Below the pieces are notes generated by a model, which saw only the letters and a list, made by a program, of their open reading frames with translations, was not told the origin of the DNA and did not search any database. Position numbers and translations under genes: made by a program. From Megalobrama amblycephala (taxonomy: Eukaryota; Chordata; Actinopteri; Cypriniformes; Xenocyprididae), in contig NC_063044.1 of the NCBI RefSeq assembly GCF_018812025.1, positions 72,329,057 to 72,393,056 on the forward strand: a DNA stretch of 64,000 nt, in the 5' to 3' direction. Below, piece by piece: positions 46,072 to 59,400 of the stretch. Within the stretch, counting starts at the first letter, position 1. Each line of letters starts with the position of its first letter.

Positions 46072-46380
46072 TGTGGCGACCAGGGCGGGCGAGAGCCGTG
46101 AGGGAACGGCACGAGGCCGGTGACGCAAGTGATAACAAGCATCACCTGGGAGGCGCACCGGCCTTGAGTCTCTCGCGGAGGAGCGACGACCGTTGAGGAC
46201 GAGAGAGGACCAGGCCTGGATATTATTTTATGTTTTATTATGTTTGTGTGGCCGGCAGACGTCCACGAGGGTCTGCCGGCATTACTTTCGTTTTGTATTT
46301 GTTTATTTATATATTAAAGTTTTGTTTGAACGTTCGCCGGTTCCCGCCTCCTCCTTCCCGTTTATACGAACTGTGTTACA
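46072..46380 (+). mobile_element. Solo LTR, 309 bp, GTGAC target duplication
   Basis: It starts TGTGGCGACCAGGGCGG and ends ACTGTGTTACA, flanked by GTGAC at 46067-46071 and 46381-46385. The first half is GC-rich. ATTAAA at about 46312 is a likely polyadenylation signal. No similarity to the LTR at 45283. Confidence 0.75.
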
Positions 46381-46470
46381 GTGACATACGAGTCTGTTGC
46401 CCTGGATGTCCAGCTGTCACAGGTAAGGGCAACTCTTTCTGCCGACAGGAGAGACGCTGCGACATTGCTC

Positions 46471-47013
46471 TTAAAGGTCCCGTTCTTCGTGATCCCATGT
46501 TTCAAACTTTAGTTAGTGTGTAATGTTGTTGTTAGAGTATAAATAAAATCTGTAAAATTTTAAAGCTCAAAGTTCAATGCCAAGCGAGATATTTTATTTA
46601 ACAGAAGTCGCCTACATCGAACGGCCAGTTTGGACTACATCCCTCTACTTCCTTCTTTAATGACGTCACTAAAACAGTTTTTTGACTAACCTCCGCCCAC
46701 AGGAATACACAAGAGTTGCGTTTGTAGAGTGTGTTTGTCGCCATGTCGTCGAAACGCTGTTATTTTCATTCTGCAGTCCAATCACCGGGTCTGATTCCGG
46801 CTCAGATTGATAGGGTAAAATTAAAGACATGTTTACAATAACACTGAGCGCGTGCATCTCCACGTTATGGTAAGAGGAAACAGCGGTATACAGATAAGTA
46901 AATTATTTGGAAAATACTGTGTTTTTTTACACGCGAAACATGAACACATGTTATATTGCACACTATAAACACAATCAAAGCTTCAAAAAAACCACGAAAA
47001 ACGGGACCTTTAA
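46471..47013. mobile_element. TTAA-flanked MITE (AAAGGTCCCGTTCTTCGTG)
   Basis: Left TTAAAGGTCCCGTTCTTCGT and right CACGAAAAACGGGACCTTTAA are inverted repeats sharing TTAA at both edges. This is consistent with piggyBac/Kolobok-type transposition. The interior is non-coding. Confidence 0.7.
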
Positions 47014-47094
47014 CCGCTGCATACATTTTCGGTATTGCCATTTCACTGAGGTGCTTGAGTGTCGCCATTACGTAGTGTGGTTCCAAAACTATCT

Positions 47095-49430
47095 TTCTAG
47101 TGAAAGCAAAGGGCACATTTATTAGATCACGGGCAAAATGGCTTGAGTTTGGGGAAAAACTCTGCTTGCTTTTTCAACCTAGAGAAGAAATCTCTTCTCT
47201 TTGTATTAATAATATGTTATTTAATGACCCTTTTTTTATTTCTTCCCATGTATTTAAATTTGATCAAAATCTTTATAAATCTTCTTTTGACCCTAATGCT
47301 TCATCTTATTTTTTTCATAATATTCAATCTGTGATTCCTAAAATGAATGACCACAACAGAGAACTTTGTGAGGAACCCTTTAATATAGATGATCTTTATA
47401 ATATAGTAAAAAGAATGCCAAATAACAAATCCCCAGGGCCGGACGGGTTACCCTTTGAATATTTTTAAAGTATTTTGGGACTTTATTAAGCATCTTCTTT
47501 ATAAGCTTATTGAGTGTGCATTGAAAGGTGAATTGGCAGAATCAATGAAACAAGGCCTCATCTCTCTTATACTCAAGCATAATAAGGATAACACATTTTT
47601 AGATAATTAATTCTGATTATAGGTTATTGACTTCTGTTTATGCTGAAAAGATCAAACCTTGTTTAGCAGACATAATTTCTAACACTCAATCTGTTTTTTT
47701 TAAAAAGGTAGACATCTCTAATAATATTAGATTAATCATAGATTATTCTGAATTTATAAACAAAGAGGCTTTAATTTGGTTTATCGACTTCTATAAAGCT
47801 TTCCATACAGTTGAGCATTCCTTTATTTTTGAAGCCCTTTCTAAGTTTGTTTTTGGTAGATCCTTTATTAAAATGATTTGTACTCTTTACAAAGGAATTA
47901 ATAGTTGTGTCTCCTTAGTTTCCGGCACTTCCCCCAGATTTTCTGTGGATCGAGGTATTGGCCAGGGATGCCCCATCACCTTTTCTTTTTCTGTTGGCTG
48001 CCGAGCTACTAAGCTTGCATATAAAACACTCAAATATTCAAGGCATAAATATTGGAGAGAATTCTTTAATAATTAGTCAGTTAGCAGTTAGTCTTTTTCT
48101 TAAAAATGAATCACAAGTCTATGTTGCCATAAGTGATTTTAATCTTTGTATGTACCATGATTCAGATCAAGTTTCTGTCGATGGCATTACAGTTAAACGG
48201 CGTGTAAAATATCTTGTGGTCGATATTTGCACATCAGGTTCAGAACATCTTCATTAAAATTTTTAAGCCAAGGTTAGATAAAACTAAAAAAAAACTATGC
48301 TGACTGCAGAGAGACGGGAGAGTCCTGCTGACTAATACTGAGGGAATATCACGCCTAGTTTACCCTGCTCTTTCACTATGTATTGACGTTGATAATAAAA
48401 CTATTAAATCTATTGACTCTCTGTTTTATTTGGAGAAATAAAATAATGTGTTCAAAAAAGTCCTTGGTAAGACGTTACTAGGAGGGTAACACTTTAGATT
48501 TGGTCTTAATGCTTTAGATTTTAAAACTATCATCCAGATATTCAAAATTAACTGGATTAAGAGTTGTGTTTCTAATAATGGATTACCCTGGTTTTGGATC
48601 CCTAACCTTATCTTTAAACACTGTGGTGTTTAATGGCCTTAAATTCTTACTATCTTGTAATATTAAGTGCAGAAAATTACCTATCAAACTCTTGAATTTC
48701 CACAAACAAGCTCTAGATTCCTGGAAGATGCTTTCAATCATAATCTTTCCCCACACACGTGTATTATGTGGAATAATGAAAAATGTAACAAATCCCTTTT
48801 TTTAAATGAATGGGTGAGTCAAAATATATTTGTTTCTGATTTGTTTAGTGCTCAAGGAGTCCTTCTCTCTTTTTCTGATGTTGTGTATTTGAAAGGTGCT
48901 ACAATTTCATTAAGAGACTTTAATAAGGTGATTAACTTAACTCAATAACTTCTTTATTAGAAATGATTTTTCTTCAATAACCTTCCCTAAAGCACAATCT
49001 ACATGGAATATCTGTTATCCGAACTCTGATTTAATTTGATTCAAAGTAAAATTAAAGAACCCCATTTTAAAATTTCTCATAGGTATTACACTTGTAATTT
49101 ATTTTTGAGCAGGTTTTCTGAGAATGTGTCTTTCTTTATGTTTTTTTTGTAATCCTGAAGAAGAATCAACTCTACATTTGTATTATCAGTGTCCATTCTC
49201 TAAATCTTTTTGGTCAGAAATTACCATGTTAGTTTTCTTCTGCTGTAACAAACTGGTACAAATGACTGAATCTATCATTTTCTTGTCTGATTTTCATTCT
49301 AAGGATGTTATACTTGATTGCACTATTTTACTACTTTGTCTTCTGGGTAAATTTCATCTTTACAAAGCCAGAATTATCCACTGTAAACCCACTTTTAGTT
49401 TTTACTTAATTTAAGAAAATGTCAAAACAT
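47095..49430 (+). pseudogene. L1/Tx1-type LINE relic (reverse transcriptase and C-terminal zinc finger)
   Basis: The broken frames encode TFIRSRAKWLEFGEK, then MPNNKSPGPDGLPFEYF, then LIWFIDFYKAFHTVEHSFIF, GIGQGCPITF and a C-terminal CFFCNPEEESTLHLYYQCPF (zf-RVT-type Cys-His). This order is that of L1-clade reverse transcriptases. Many stops and frameshifts are present; the YADD-type block is not recognisable. It lies just upstream of the duplicated 5' region of FiNZ-ZNF gene B. Confidence 0.75.
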
Positions 49431-49629
49431 TAACAAATCAAAGGTGTCAGAAATGTTTAACATCCTTGAGTCTGTTGTAAAGAACCTTTACATTTATAAT
49501 TTAATTTACATGGACGAAATGTAATACTGTGTTGATTTAATTATTATAATCTTTTGTGATGTCCGTATGCCTCCTATTTAATTGCATTTTTCTATATGTA
49601 TATTTAATGTACAATTTAGAAAGAAAATT

Positions 49630-50945
49630 GTGTTTCAATTTAGATGGACACATGAATGAACTCGTACAACATTTTTAACATGTTTGTTTGTATCTTATTT
49701 GTCCCTTTTTATTTTAATACAAATATTATCTGGTAAAACAGTTAGATTGCAGTGTGTGAACAGGACTTTTATTTTGGAGTGACGACATGACGTCATAAGA
49801 CTACGCCGACCTCCTGCATCTGCTGTGATTCTGCTGAAGAAGGGTTTGTTTTAAGAATTTAATCTGTTTTAATTGATAGAAACAGTTCAATGAATTATAT
49901 ATTTGTTTTTTAATAAGCGATGTGAAATGAGTTAATTTGCTATTTAATGCATTTATTTATCTAACTGTAATGAAGGATATTTGTGTGAGTAAAGCTCATA
50001 TCCACTAATGAGAAACAGTAAACCTGCGTCTCATTTCTCTCTCTCTATATATCATAAATCAGTTTATCATGAACACGAGTTCAGTCTCTGGAGAGTCATG
50101 ATGGAGAAACTGAACTTTTCAACTCCGAGTCAATTGAATCAAATACTTTGAGAAATGATTCAGTGAATCACGACACGTGATGCTCAAACAGTGAACATGA
50201 ACGAGAACAACAAACACTAACAAACTGCTCATGTTTTCATCAAAGTGTAATCATTTAATTATCTATATTTCACTAAATACTAAAATGTAGATCATAAATG
50301 CCTAAATATGAAGTGTTTATTAATATGCAGCGTTAGTTTTGAGTGTTTTTTAACAGGTCATTAGACAATTAACTCTGTTATTCTCTTCTTACAGATGGCG
50401 TTTATTAAAGAGGAGACTGAAGATATTAAGATAATTAAAGATGAGACTGAAGACATGAAGATTGAAGATATTGAGGAACAAACAGGTTGGTTTTATTCTC
50501 ACCGTTTTATTGATCCTAAAATGTCCAGCTCTTTTGTGCAACATTAAACCCAATATCTACTTCTGAATAGAGAACAATGAAAAAATAAATACAATCTTTG
50601 AGCATCTTAATGCTGAAAAGTGCTTTACTTAAATTAAACATAAACAGCATTGAACATTAAATCAGGCAAAAAATTATTTTATAAAGAACCATTTAATGTG
50701 TGTGTGTCATATGGAGGAAAGTCAGCAGGGCAAGTGTGTAAAACATTTTGAACAGTGAACTGCTAATATTTGATGAAACCAGTGAAAATATTCACCTTGT
50801 CATTTGTGGTTCAGGTGTAGTTTGGAAATCAGTAAGCACTGGCAGATGAAATGGTGTGGAAATTACATAGTTGTCATTTACATGTTTTTGTTAATGTTCT
50901 GTGAAAGTCTGATTCAAACTGAAATAAGTTCAAAAGGTCTTTATT
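49630..50945 (+). repeat. Duplicated FiNZ-ZNF 5' region, copy B
   Basis: Counterpart of 21547-22975. It keeps the noncoding exon (about 49785-49843, donor GTTTGT), the intron and the first coding exon. Copy B has a CGTCA where copy A has TGTCA in the shared upstream palindrome (GACGACATGACGTCATAAG, a better CRE match). Confidence 0.85.
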
Positions 50946-53900
50946 AAACTAACAAATTAAATCAGCAGCACTGGATTTGTGTGAATAAACATTAAAGGGA
51001 TAGTTGACCCAAAAATGAAATTTCTGCTGTCGTCCCAAACCCGTATGAGTTTCTTACTTCTGCTGAACACAAAAGAAGATATTTTGAAGAATCTTGCCCT
51101 GGATGTGCATCCCACAAATCTCCATCAACTGCAAGATGCTATCCTATCAATATGGGCCAACATTTCTAAAGAATGCTTTCAGCACCTTGTTGAATCAATG
51201 CCACGTAGAATTAAGGCAGTTCTGAAGGCGAAAGGGGGTCAAACACAATATTAGTATGGTGTTCCTAATAATCCTTTAGGTGAGTGTAAGTCTAAGGTGT
51301 CCCCTGAATATGTCTGTGAAGTTTCAGCTCAAAATTAGGGCTGGGCGATATATCGCATGCGATTGTCACGCACATTTCGTCAGTAAAGCCGGTTCCCTGA
51401 TTACCGCTAAATCGCCATCACCTGCTTTCAAATGGAGCGGCATTTAATAAACAGAGCCGTAGTTCACTGATAAGCTATGCAATATCGCGTTCATTATCGC
51501 AGATGAATCGCCTTCAATAATGAACGCAATATTGCGTAGCTTATCAGTGAACTACGGCTCTGTTTATTAAATGCCGCTCCATTTGAAAGCAGGTGATGGC
51601 GATTTAGTGGTAATTAGACTTGTGCCGATATTCGGTAATGCGATAAATCGCGATAATGAATATGCACAATATTGTAATCGTGGGCACTTCAGAATACCGT
51701 AAATAATAATTTATTACCAATTATTAATTTTTATAAGGCAATTAAGAATACTTTACCCATCAATCGTATAAAATGCACAACACCGCTGTATTCTGCGTCA
51801 AAAGGACACGCGCTCAGATGTAAACAATCCCAACGTGCATATGGCGGAACGAGTGAAGGAGACGTGCTGAATGAAAGTGCGCATTCACTCTCTGACAGCA
51901 GAGGGCGCTGATGGAACAGCAGCGTGCAGCGGTTACCACGGAAACCGTGCAAACAAAGTAACTGCGCTAGTGAAGTTTTTAAATTGCTTCAAACAGCCAT
52001 TCATTTTTTTGTAATCTCAGTGTTGTTCATCACAGCACCAAATACTGAATACTTAAAAAAGACTTAAAAGGATATTTATTTTCAAACCTAAACATTTTTA
52101 TATTTTAATCTGGACTACAACATGCCCTAATGATTAGAAATGTTCTGATTATTTGTTATTGCTCAGTAAAACATATAGCTTCATTAGTTAACATGTTAAT
52201 TCATTATCACTAAACTGAGAATAAAAATACTTATAAAGTATTAATTATTATTAATTAATGTTAATTTCTTAGTTACTGTTTAATAACATTACTAAAATCA
52301 AATAACTTATTTAATGGACCTGAGATAAAACTAACAATGATCAGTGTTTCTAAACTAACATTAACAAAAACTAACACTTTCTGTAACAAATGTAGCTATT
52401 GCTCAATCTTAGTTAATGCATTAAATAGAGTAAAGTGTTATCTGTTGTTCTTTATAGCCTAATTCTTTTGCATTTTAATCTGTTTGAAAATTTCAGTCAG
52501 AGTTGTTTTTGTTTTATTACAAAAAGAGTTCTTAAACCTGTTAAACTATGACAAAAATTGTTTTGCAACTTAATTTAATATCGTGATAATACCGTATAAA
52601 GCTTCGTCAATTAATCGCAACATGAAAATTTGATACCGTCACATGCCTAGTGGTAATCAGGGAACCGGCTTTACTGACGAAATGCGCGTGACAATCGCCC
52701 AGCCCTACTCAAAATACCCCATAGATTTTTTTAATTCAATTTTATAACTGCCTATTTTTGGGCATCATTAAAAATTTGCCGAATCTGTGTGTGTCCCCTT
52801 TAAATCCTTGTGCTCCCCGCCCCGAGCTCGCAACTCTATAATACATTGAATAAACAAAGTTCACACAGCTAATATAACCCTCAAAATGGATCTTTACAAA
52901 GTGTTTGTCATGCAGCATATCAGATCATGTAAGTTTGATTCTGACATTTGGTTATGAATGAGTTTTATTGTGCTCCGTGGCTAAAGCTAACATTACACAC
53001 TGTTGGAGAGATTTATAAAGAATGAAGTTGTGTTAATGAGTTATACAGACTGCAAGTGTTTAAAAAAAATGAAAATAACGACAGTCTTGTCTCCATGAAT
53101 ACAGTAAGAAACAATGGTAACTTTAACCACATTTAACAGTACATTAGCAACATGCTAATGAAACATTTAGAAAGACAATTTACAAATATCATAAAAATAT
53201 CATGATATCATGGATCATGTCAGTTATTATTGTTCCATCTGCCATTCTTCGCTGTTGTCCTTGCTTGCTTACCTAGTCTGATGATTCAGCTGTGACAATC
53301 TGCGTTCAGTATCGAAGATGAATCGACTTCGATAATGAACCCGATTTTGCGTGGCTTGTCAGTGAACTACGGCTCTGTCTATTAAAAGGCGCTCCATTTG
53401 AAAGCAGGTGATGGCGATTTAGCGGTAATCAGGGAACCGGCTTTACTGACGAAATGCGCGTGAGAATCGCATGTGATATATCGCCCAGCCCTAGTTGAGG
53501 GTTGCATGGATTCCACTCAATATCAGCAGATTCTTGGGAATAATGTTAAGGAATCAGTCGCACAGTTGAAGTTAAGCCGGGGCTGGATATTTCAACAAGA
53601 CGACGACCCAAAACACTGCTCAAAATGTACTCTGGCCTTTATGCAGAGGAACAAGTACAATGTTCTGTGATGGCCATCCCAGTCCCCAGACCTGAATATC
53701 ATTGAACATCTGTGGGGTGATTTGAAGCGGGCGGTCCATGCTCGGCAACCATCAAACCTAACTGAACTGGAGATGTTTTGTAAGGAGGAATGGTCCAAAA
53801 TACATTCATCCAGAATCCAGACACTCATTACAGGCTATAGGAAGCATCTAGAGGCTGTTACTCCTGCTAAAGGACGCTCTACTAAATATTGATGTGATTT

Positions 53901-56456
53901 TTCTGTTGGGGTGCCCAAATTTATAAAACTACAAGTGGGCTACCATCCTCTGTGAATGAGGACAGCAGCATGTCCAGTTCCTTCTACAAAGGTACCCAGT
54001 TGGCCTGGGGGGTCATACATTTCTACAATATGAATTTGGACAGGAATTGAGATTGTAATTGCATGAAACTCAAATAAGTTATTGCGAAGAGAGGAATGTG
54101 CAGAATATTTCCAATGTCATAAATGAGAAGACCTGTGCCCCCACCCCCCCAGACTGGCGAGGGGTATGAGAGAAAGTGAAGTTGTTAGAGAGAGCAGCAG
54201 GGGTTGCTGAGTCCTCTGGACGAATCCAGGTCTCAGTCAAGCCCAAGATATTGAGAGAAGAATTAGTAGCAAAGGCTGGAATGAAGTCAGCTTTGTTAAC
54301 TGCTGACTGACAATTCCATAGACCCACAGAGACAGAGAGAGGAGTGTTAGTGTTAGAAGAGGAGTAAATAGGGCGCAGGTTAGACACATTGCGCTGCCTT
54401 TTACGTGGGTTAGTGGAGCGTTGCCGTGAGACAGCAGGAATGTGTTGAAAGCACATGCTGAGGATAAGGAAAAGTGTGAAGGAAATGAAGAAACTTAAGT
54501 GCCTATCAGTGTCGTTGCTCGGTGGAGTAGCGCAGGTAGAGTCGCAGGTCTTTACCCGAGTCGGTCTTCACACGAGGAGGCTGACTCTTCCGCGACAGCG
54601 TGCACACGCAATAATATACTGCTTATTAACACGTGCTAGAAGACAGCTAAGCCTGCCTTGAAAATTAGCACTGCAAAGCCTAAAACCTGTGAATGGGTCA
54701 AATTGAAACTAATGCTAAAACAACACAGTGTTTAAGTGCGAAAAACCAGCAATAACACCAATAAACTCTGCAAAGCGTGGCTGTTATTTCCAACAAGTAC
54801 AATTAAATACAATTATATTCAAGGTAGAAAATGCAGGCACAGATACGAATTAATCCTTCCTAGCAGCAAATAATAAACGAAGCAACTGACCACAACAGAT
54901 ATTAAGCAAAACACTTAGGCGCTTCTGCCGTCACCACTGTCAGCTTGCAACTCCTGCTCACTTCTAAATTACCTGAGTTTAAGAATGTTTTCTCCCGCCA
55001 AGCCCAGCTTGAAAATTAGCACTGCAAAGCCTAAAGTCCGTGAATAGGTCAAATCGAAACTAATGCTACAACAACACAGCAACAACACAGTTTGTGAGAA
55101 AAACAAGCAATAACTAGTCTGGGTAAACCCAGCCTGATCTGCCGGCGATTTGATTTCGCTCGGCAACTCAGTCTGGAAACCCATGCATTCATTTCTGCTG
55201 CGCTGTTACACTTTTGCGGGAACCAATCACAGACTGGCTTATCCACCTTGCTCGCTATTGGCGGGTATAACACGATGGCGATAGAGAAGCGGCGGCAAGC
55301 AGCTTTCAACATCTGATCTACCCGTCACTTCAATATAACAATGCACAATCACATTGACACCGATTGTGTTAAACATTTACCTTATCTGAGAGAAATGTAG
55401 CAGAGCGTTGATCCAACAGTCTCTTCATAGGAAGATTACAAACAGCGATTAATGACACACAATGGTTCTCTGCTGTTATTTTGGTGGTTTGCTTCACGAT
55501 GTGAGTACAGGACTCTTTTACTTCAATGCCCCTTGATGGTAGACAATATTTTTATTATTTGCTCTATATGTTTCGTCTCCCTGCTTCTTGAATCTCGTGC
55601 CGCCTGAGCTGACTGGAATTCTTTTTGGTTGTCATGACAATGACGTAGTTTAGGGCGGTTATATTCCGCGTTCATTTACACTGAACCAGAACAGTATCAG
55701 AGTCGCCTTTTAAACTCTCGACGATGCTGAATGACTTCTTTAGTTAGCAAACAAATTGCTCGAGTGGGTGTAAATACCGATCACTTTCATGTTTTTTTGC
55801 ACAACCTGCAAAAATCGCTTGATGCCATTGCTGCTTCTGCAAACCGCGGATCGATGCTACAAACCAATACAAACTAAACCTGCGTCTCAATCAGCTCCCT
55901 AGTTCCCTAGGTCGTGAATCAGTATATCATGAAAGTGAATGTGGCTGATTCCCTGATCAGTGCCCTAACTACTGAAGTAGGGAGCTGATTGAGACACACG
56001 GTAAGCCTGTCTGGAGTTTTCTCATTGCTCTGCAAAGTACGTCACCCGGATCGTTGATCTGATTGGTTGTAGGACTATCCAATTGCGTGACTAATGCTCG
56101 TTGATCATGCCTCTTGTGCAGTAGGAAATACATAGCAAACTCCCCAGACCAATGTTCAATTTTAAATTGAGCTTGGTCTGGTGATAGTCAGACTAAGCAA
56201 TAACACCAATAAACTCTGCAAAGCGTGGCTGTTATTTCCAACAAGTACAATTTAAAAATAAGAAATACATAAATTGCTCAAAGCATAAATTTAAGCATAA
56301 TAAATGTATACCTGACTGTGGGACACACTGCAATGGCTGATCTGCCATCTTCATTTAATTACCCAGGCCAGAATTGATTTTTGGGGTAATTTTTTTTATT
56401 TTGGTAACATATGATTAGATTTTATCACGTTATCATGTTATCAAGTTAAAATTGTA

Positions 56457-56490
<34 letters not shown>

Positions 56491-59400
56491 TATTTATGTT
56501 GAGTGAGACTATACAAACTATACAAAGATGCCAAAATATGCTTGCAGAAAATCAAGTCTTACACATTTTTTTAATTAAAAACATGAGCATATTTCTGTAG
56601 TATTTAATTTATTTTCTTAAAACTGTGTAATTATTAAGGGCCGTTCACAGTAGACTTTTCCTTCCACTAACTTCCTTTCATACGCATGTGAATGTGGGAC
56701 ACCAGAAACACAAGATCAAGTGAATTTTGCAGTAAAGTGGAGTAGATTGTATATTTTAAAATTTTGTAGTGATTATTATTTGTTATTTATGTTTTTAAAA
56801 ATATATCACATCATATCTGGACCGTTGTCGTGTCTGTAGAAAGTTCACATGCTCAAAGTCTAGACTCACTCAACCCTGTTACTTCTGACATGATTTCCCT
56901 CCTTTTAAAGACAGATGATTTCTTAAAACTGTGACGCCCAGGAAGTGACCATCTGGGCTCTTTTCTACAGCATGATGGGAGGACATGAAAATAATCTCAA
57001 TCCATTGTCTCAGTTTTTACACAAATTAATGACTGCATTCATCAACCCTGTTACCAAAGTTACTGTAAGAAGAGATTTTGCTCAAGTTACACTCACAACC
57101 CTGTCAGCCATTCAGACACAGTAACCGTCAAGATATGACGTGATATATTTTTAAAAACATAAATAACAAATAATAATAATATACAATAATAATATAGATT
57201 TACACGGTTGCTTGGGCTTAACACATGGCTGCAAAAAACCTGCAACTTAAAGGGACTGAATTTCATCGACAACTTCAATCTGTTCTGGAGTCAGAGACAA
57301 CTGTTCACTCATGATGGCCTGCACCCAAACAAACTGGGCTCAAGAGTGCTAAAGGACAATATCTATTTCTCCCTCCTTCATCCTTCAGCAGTGTGTGCCA
57401 ATCTGAATGGCGCAAACACATCTGGACAGAGTACAACTGACCACAGGACTTCATTTCAACACCTGAATGGACATGCGGTTGACACATCCCACAAGGTCAA
57501 TGATAACACCATGCAGCCACAACAACCACTGCTCACGGACACAATCCTGACTGAGCCCTGCCCACAGAGCTCACAGAGAGCCAGTGACGTGTTAGAACTG
57601 CTCCAAGATTTAGCACCCAAGGACGACTTTCGGGAAAACAGCCAGGGAAACCAGGACAACATATTACAGCCTCCGGTAACACCAGAGCAACAGCCCCTCT
57701 CACCGGACACGTTATCCCTCTCTCCAGCATCCCCTCTTCTGTGCTTCTCAGAGAAAATGGAGGAACTGGTGTATGCTGGAACCAAACTCTCCCACTTTTT
57801 TGCTGCGAGCCCCCAGATATCAACAAAAAAGCGTCAAGCCCCGAAACCACCAAAGCCTGTGGGCCCAGCTCGCCCTCCTCCTCCTCCTGCGAGAGCTTTT
57901 CGGCCCCTGCCACAACGCCAGGGCCCACATCCTCCTCCATCTGTTCTAGGTGAATCAAAAACAACCGATAACAGCTCTCAGTGATGTGTGTCGGGTCCCC
58001 GCTATGATAACAGTGACTTTATCAAAAGTTTACAGAACAAGCGGGAACCCAGTGTGCCTGTTGCTTTCTCTATTTCTGTTTTATTATGTGATAGAAAGCC
58101 TAAAGCCTTCTCAAATCGTTTGGCAAACCCATTTAATCTGCTGCCTATTACACGTCAAACTAAGATTACTGTAGAGACAGAAAGTAAGACTGTTAAGTTA
58201 GCACTTTTAAACATCCACTCACTTAAAAATAAATCACTTCTAGTCAATGACTTAATAACCACAAACAACCTAGATTTTATGCTTCTAAATGAATGGCTTG
58301 AAGACAGTTGCAGTTCAACAATCCTGAATGAAACAGCCCCTCCTAACTTTACTTTTATGAGTGTCTGCAGAGCTGTTAGGAGAGGTGGAGGTGTTGCTGC
58401 TCTATTTAAAGATGTCTATCAATGCAAGCAAGTGTCATTTGGTGATTACTTGTCTTTCGAATACTTGGGTATTGTGTTAAAAGGTGCTCCTCGCATTCTA
58501 CTTATAGTTATCTACAGGCCTCCAAAATACTCTCCAGCCTTTGTGGAGGACTTTACAGAACTGTTGTCAGCAATTTCCTCTGAGTTTGACTGTTTTGCTA
58601 TTACTGGGGACTTTAACATCCACATAGAAAATGCAGAATCCAATATGTCAAAAGAAATCCTAACAGTTTTGAATACTTTTGATCTGACTCAGCATGTACA
58701 TGGACCCACACACAATCGTGGACACACTCTCGATTTAATTATCAGTAAGGGTCTAAACATTTCATCCATTGTCATTAAGGATGTAGCGCTATCTGATCAT
58801 TTCTGTATTTTCTTTGATATATTGATCTCTCCAACTGTTGAAGCTAGATCTGTCTCGGTCAAAAAGCGATGCTTAAATGAGAATACTAGTGCACTGTTTA
58901 TGAAGGCTATATCTTTAACACCAAGCATATCTGCAGACTCTGTTGATTTTCTCCTTGATTCTTTTAACTCAAAAGTACAGAACGTTATTGATAACATTGC
59001 TCCTGTGAAAGTCAGGAAGAAAAGTGGCAGACAAAAAGCACTGTGGAGAAACTCAACAGCAGTGCAAAATATGAAAAGACAATGCAGAAAAGCTGAGCGC
59101 ATGTGGCGAAAGACAAAACTCGAAATCCATTATCACATCTATAAAGATATTCTTCATGCTTTCAATGTGGAACTAGGCAAAGCTAGACAGACCTTCTTCT
59201 CAAATATTATAAACAGAAACTTAAACAACACACGCAATCTTTTTGCTACTGTAGAGAGACTAACAAACCCCCCAAGTCAGATCCCCAGTGAAATGCTCTC
59301 AGACAGCAAATGCTGTGAGTTTGCTTCCTTCTTCTCTGAGAAAATTAATAATATCAGAAAGGCGATCAGCACATCCTTGAGCTGCACCGGGGTAAAACAG

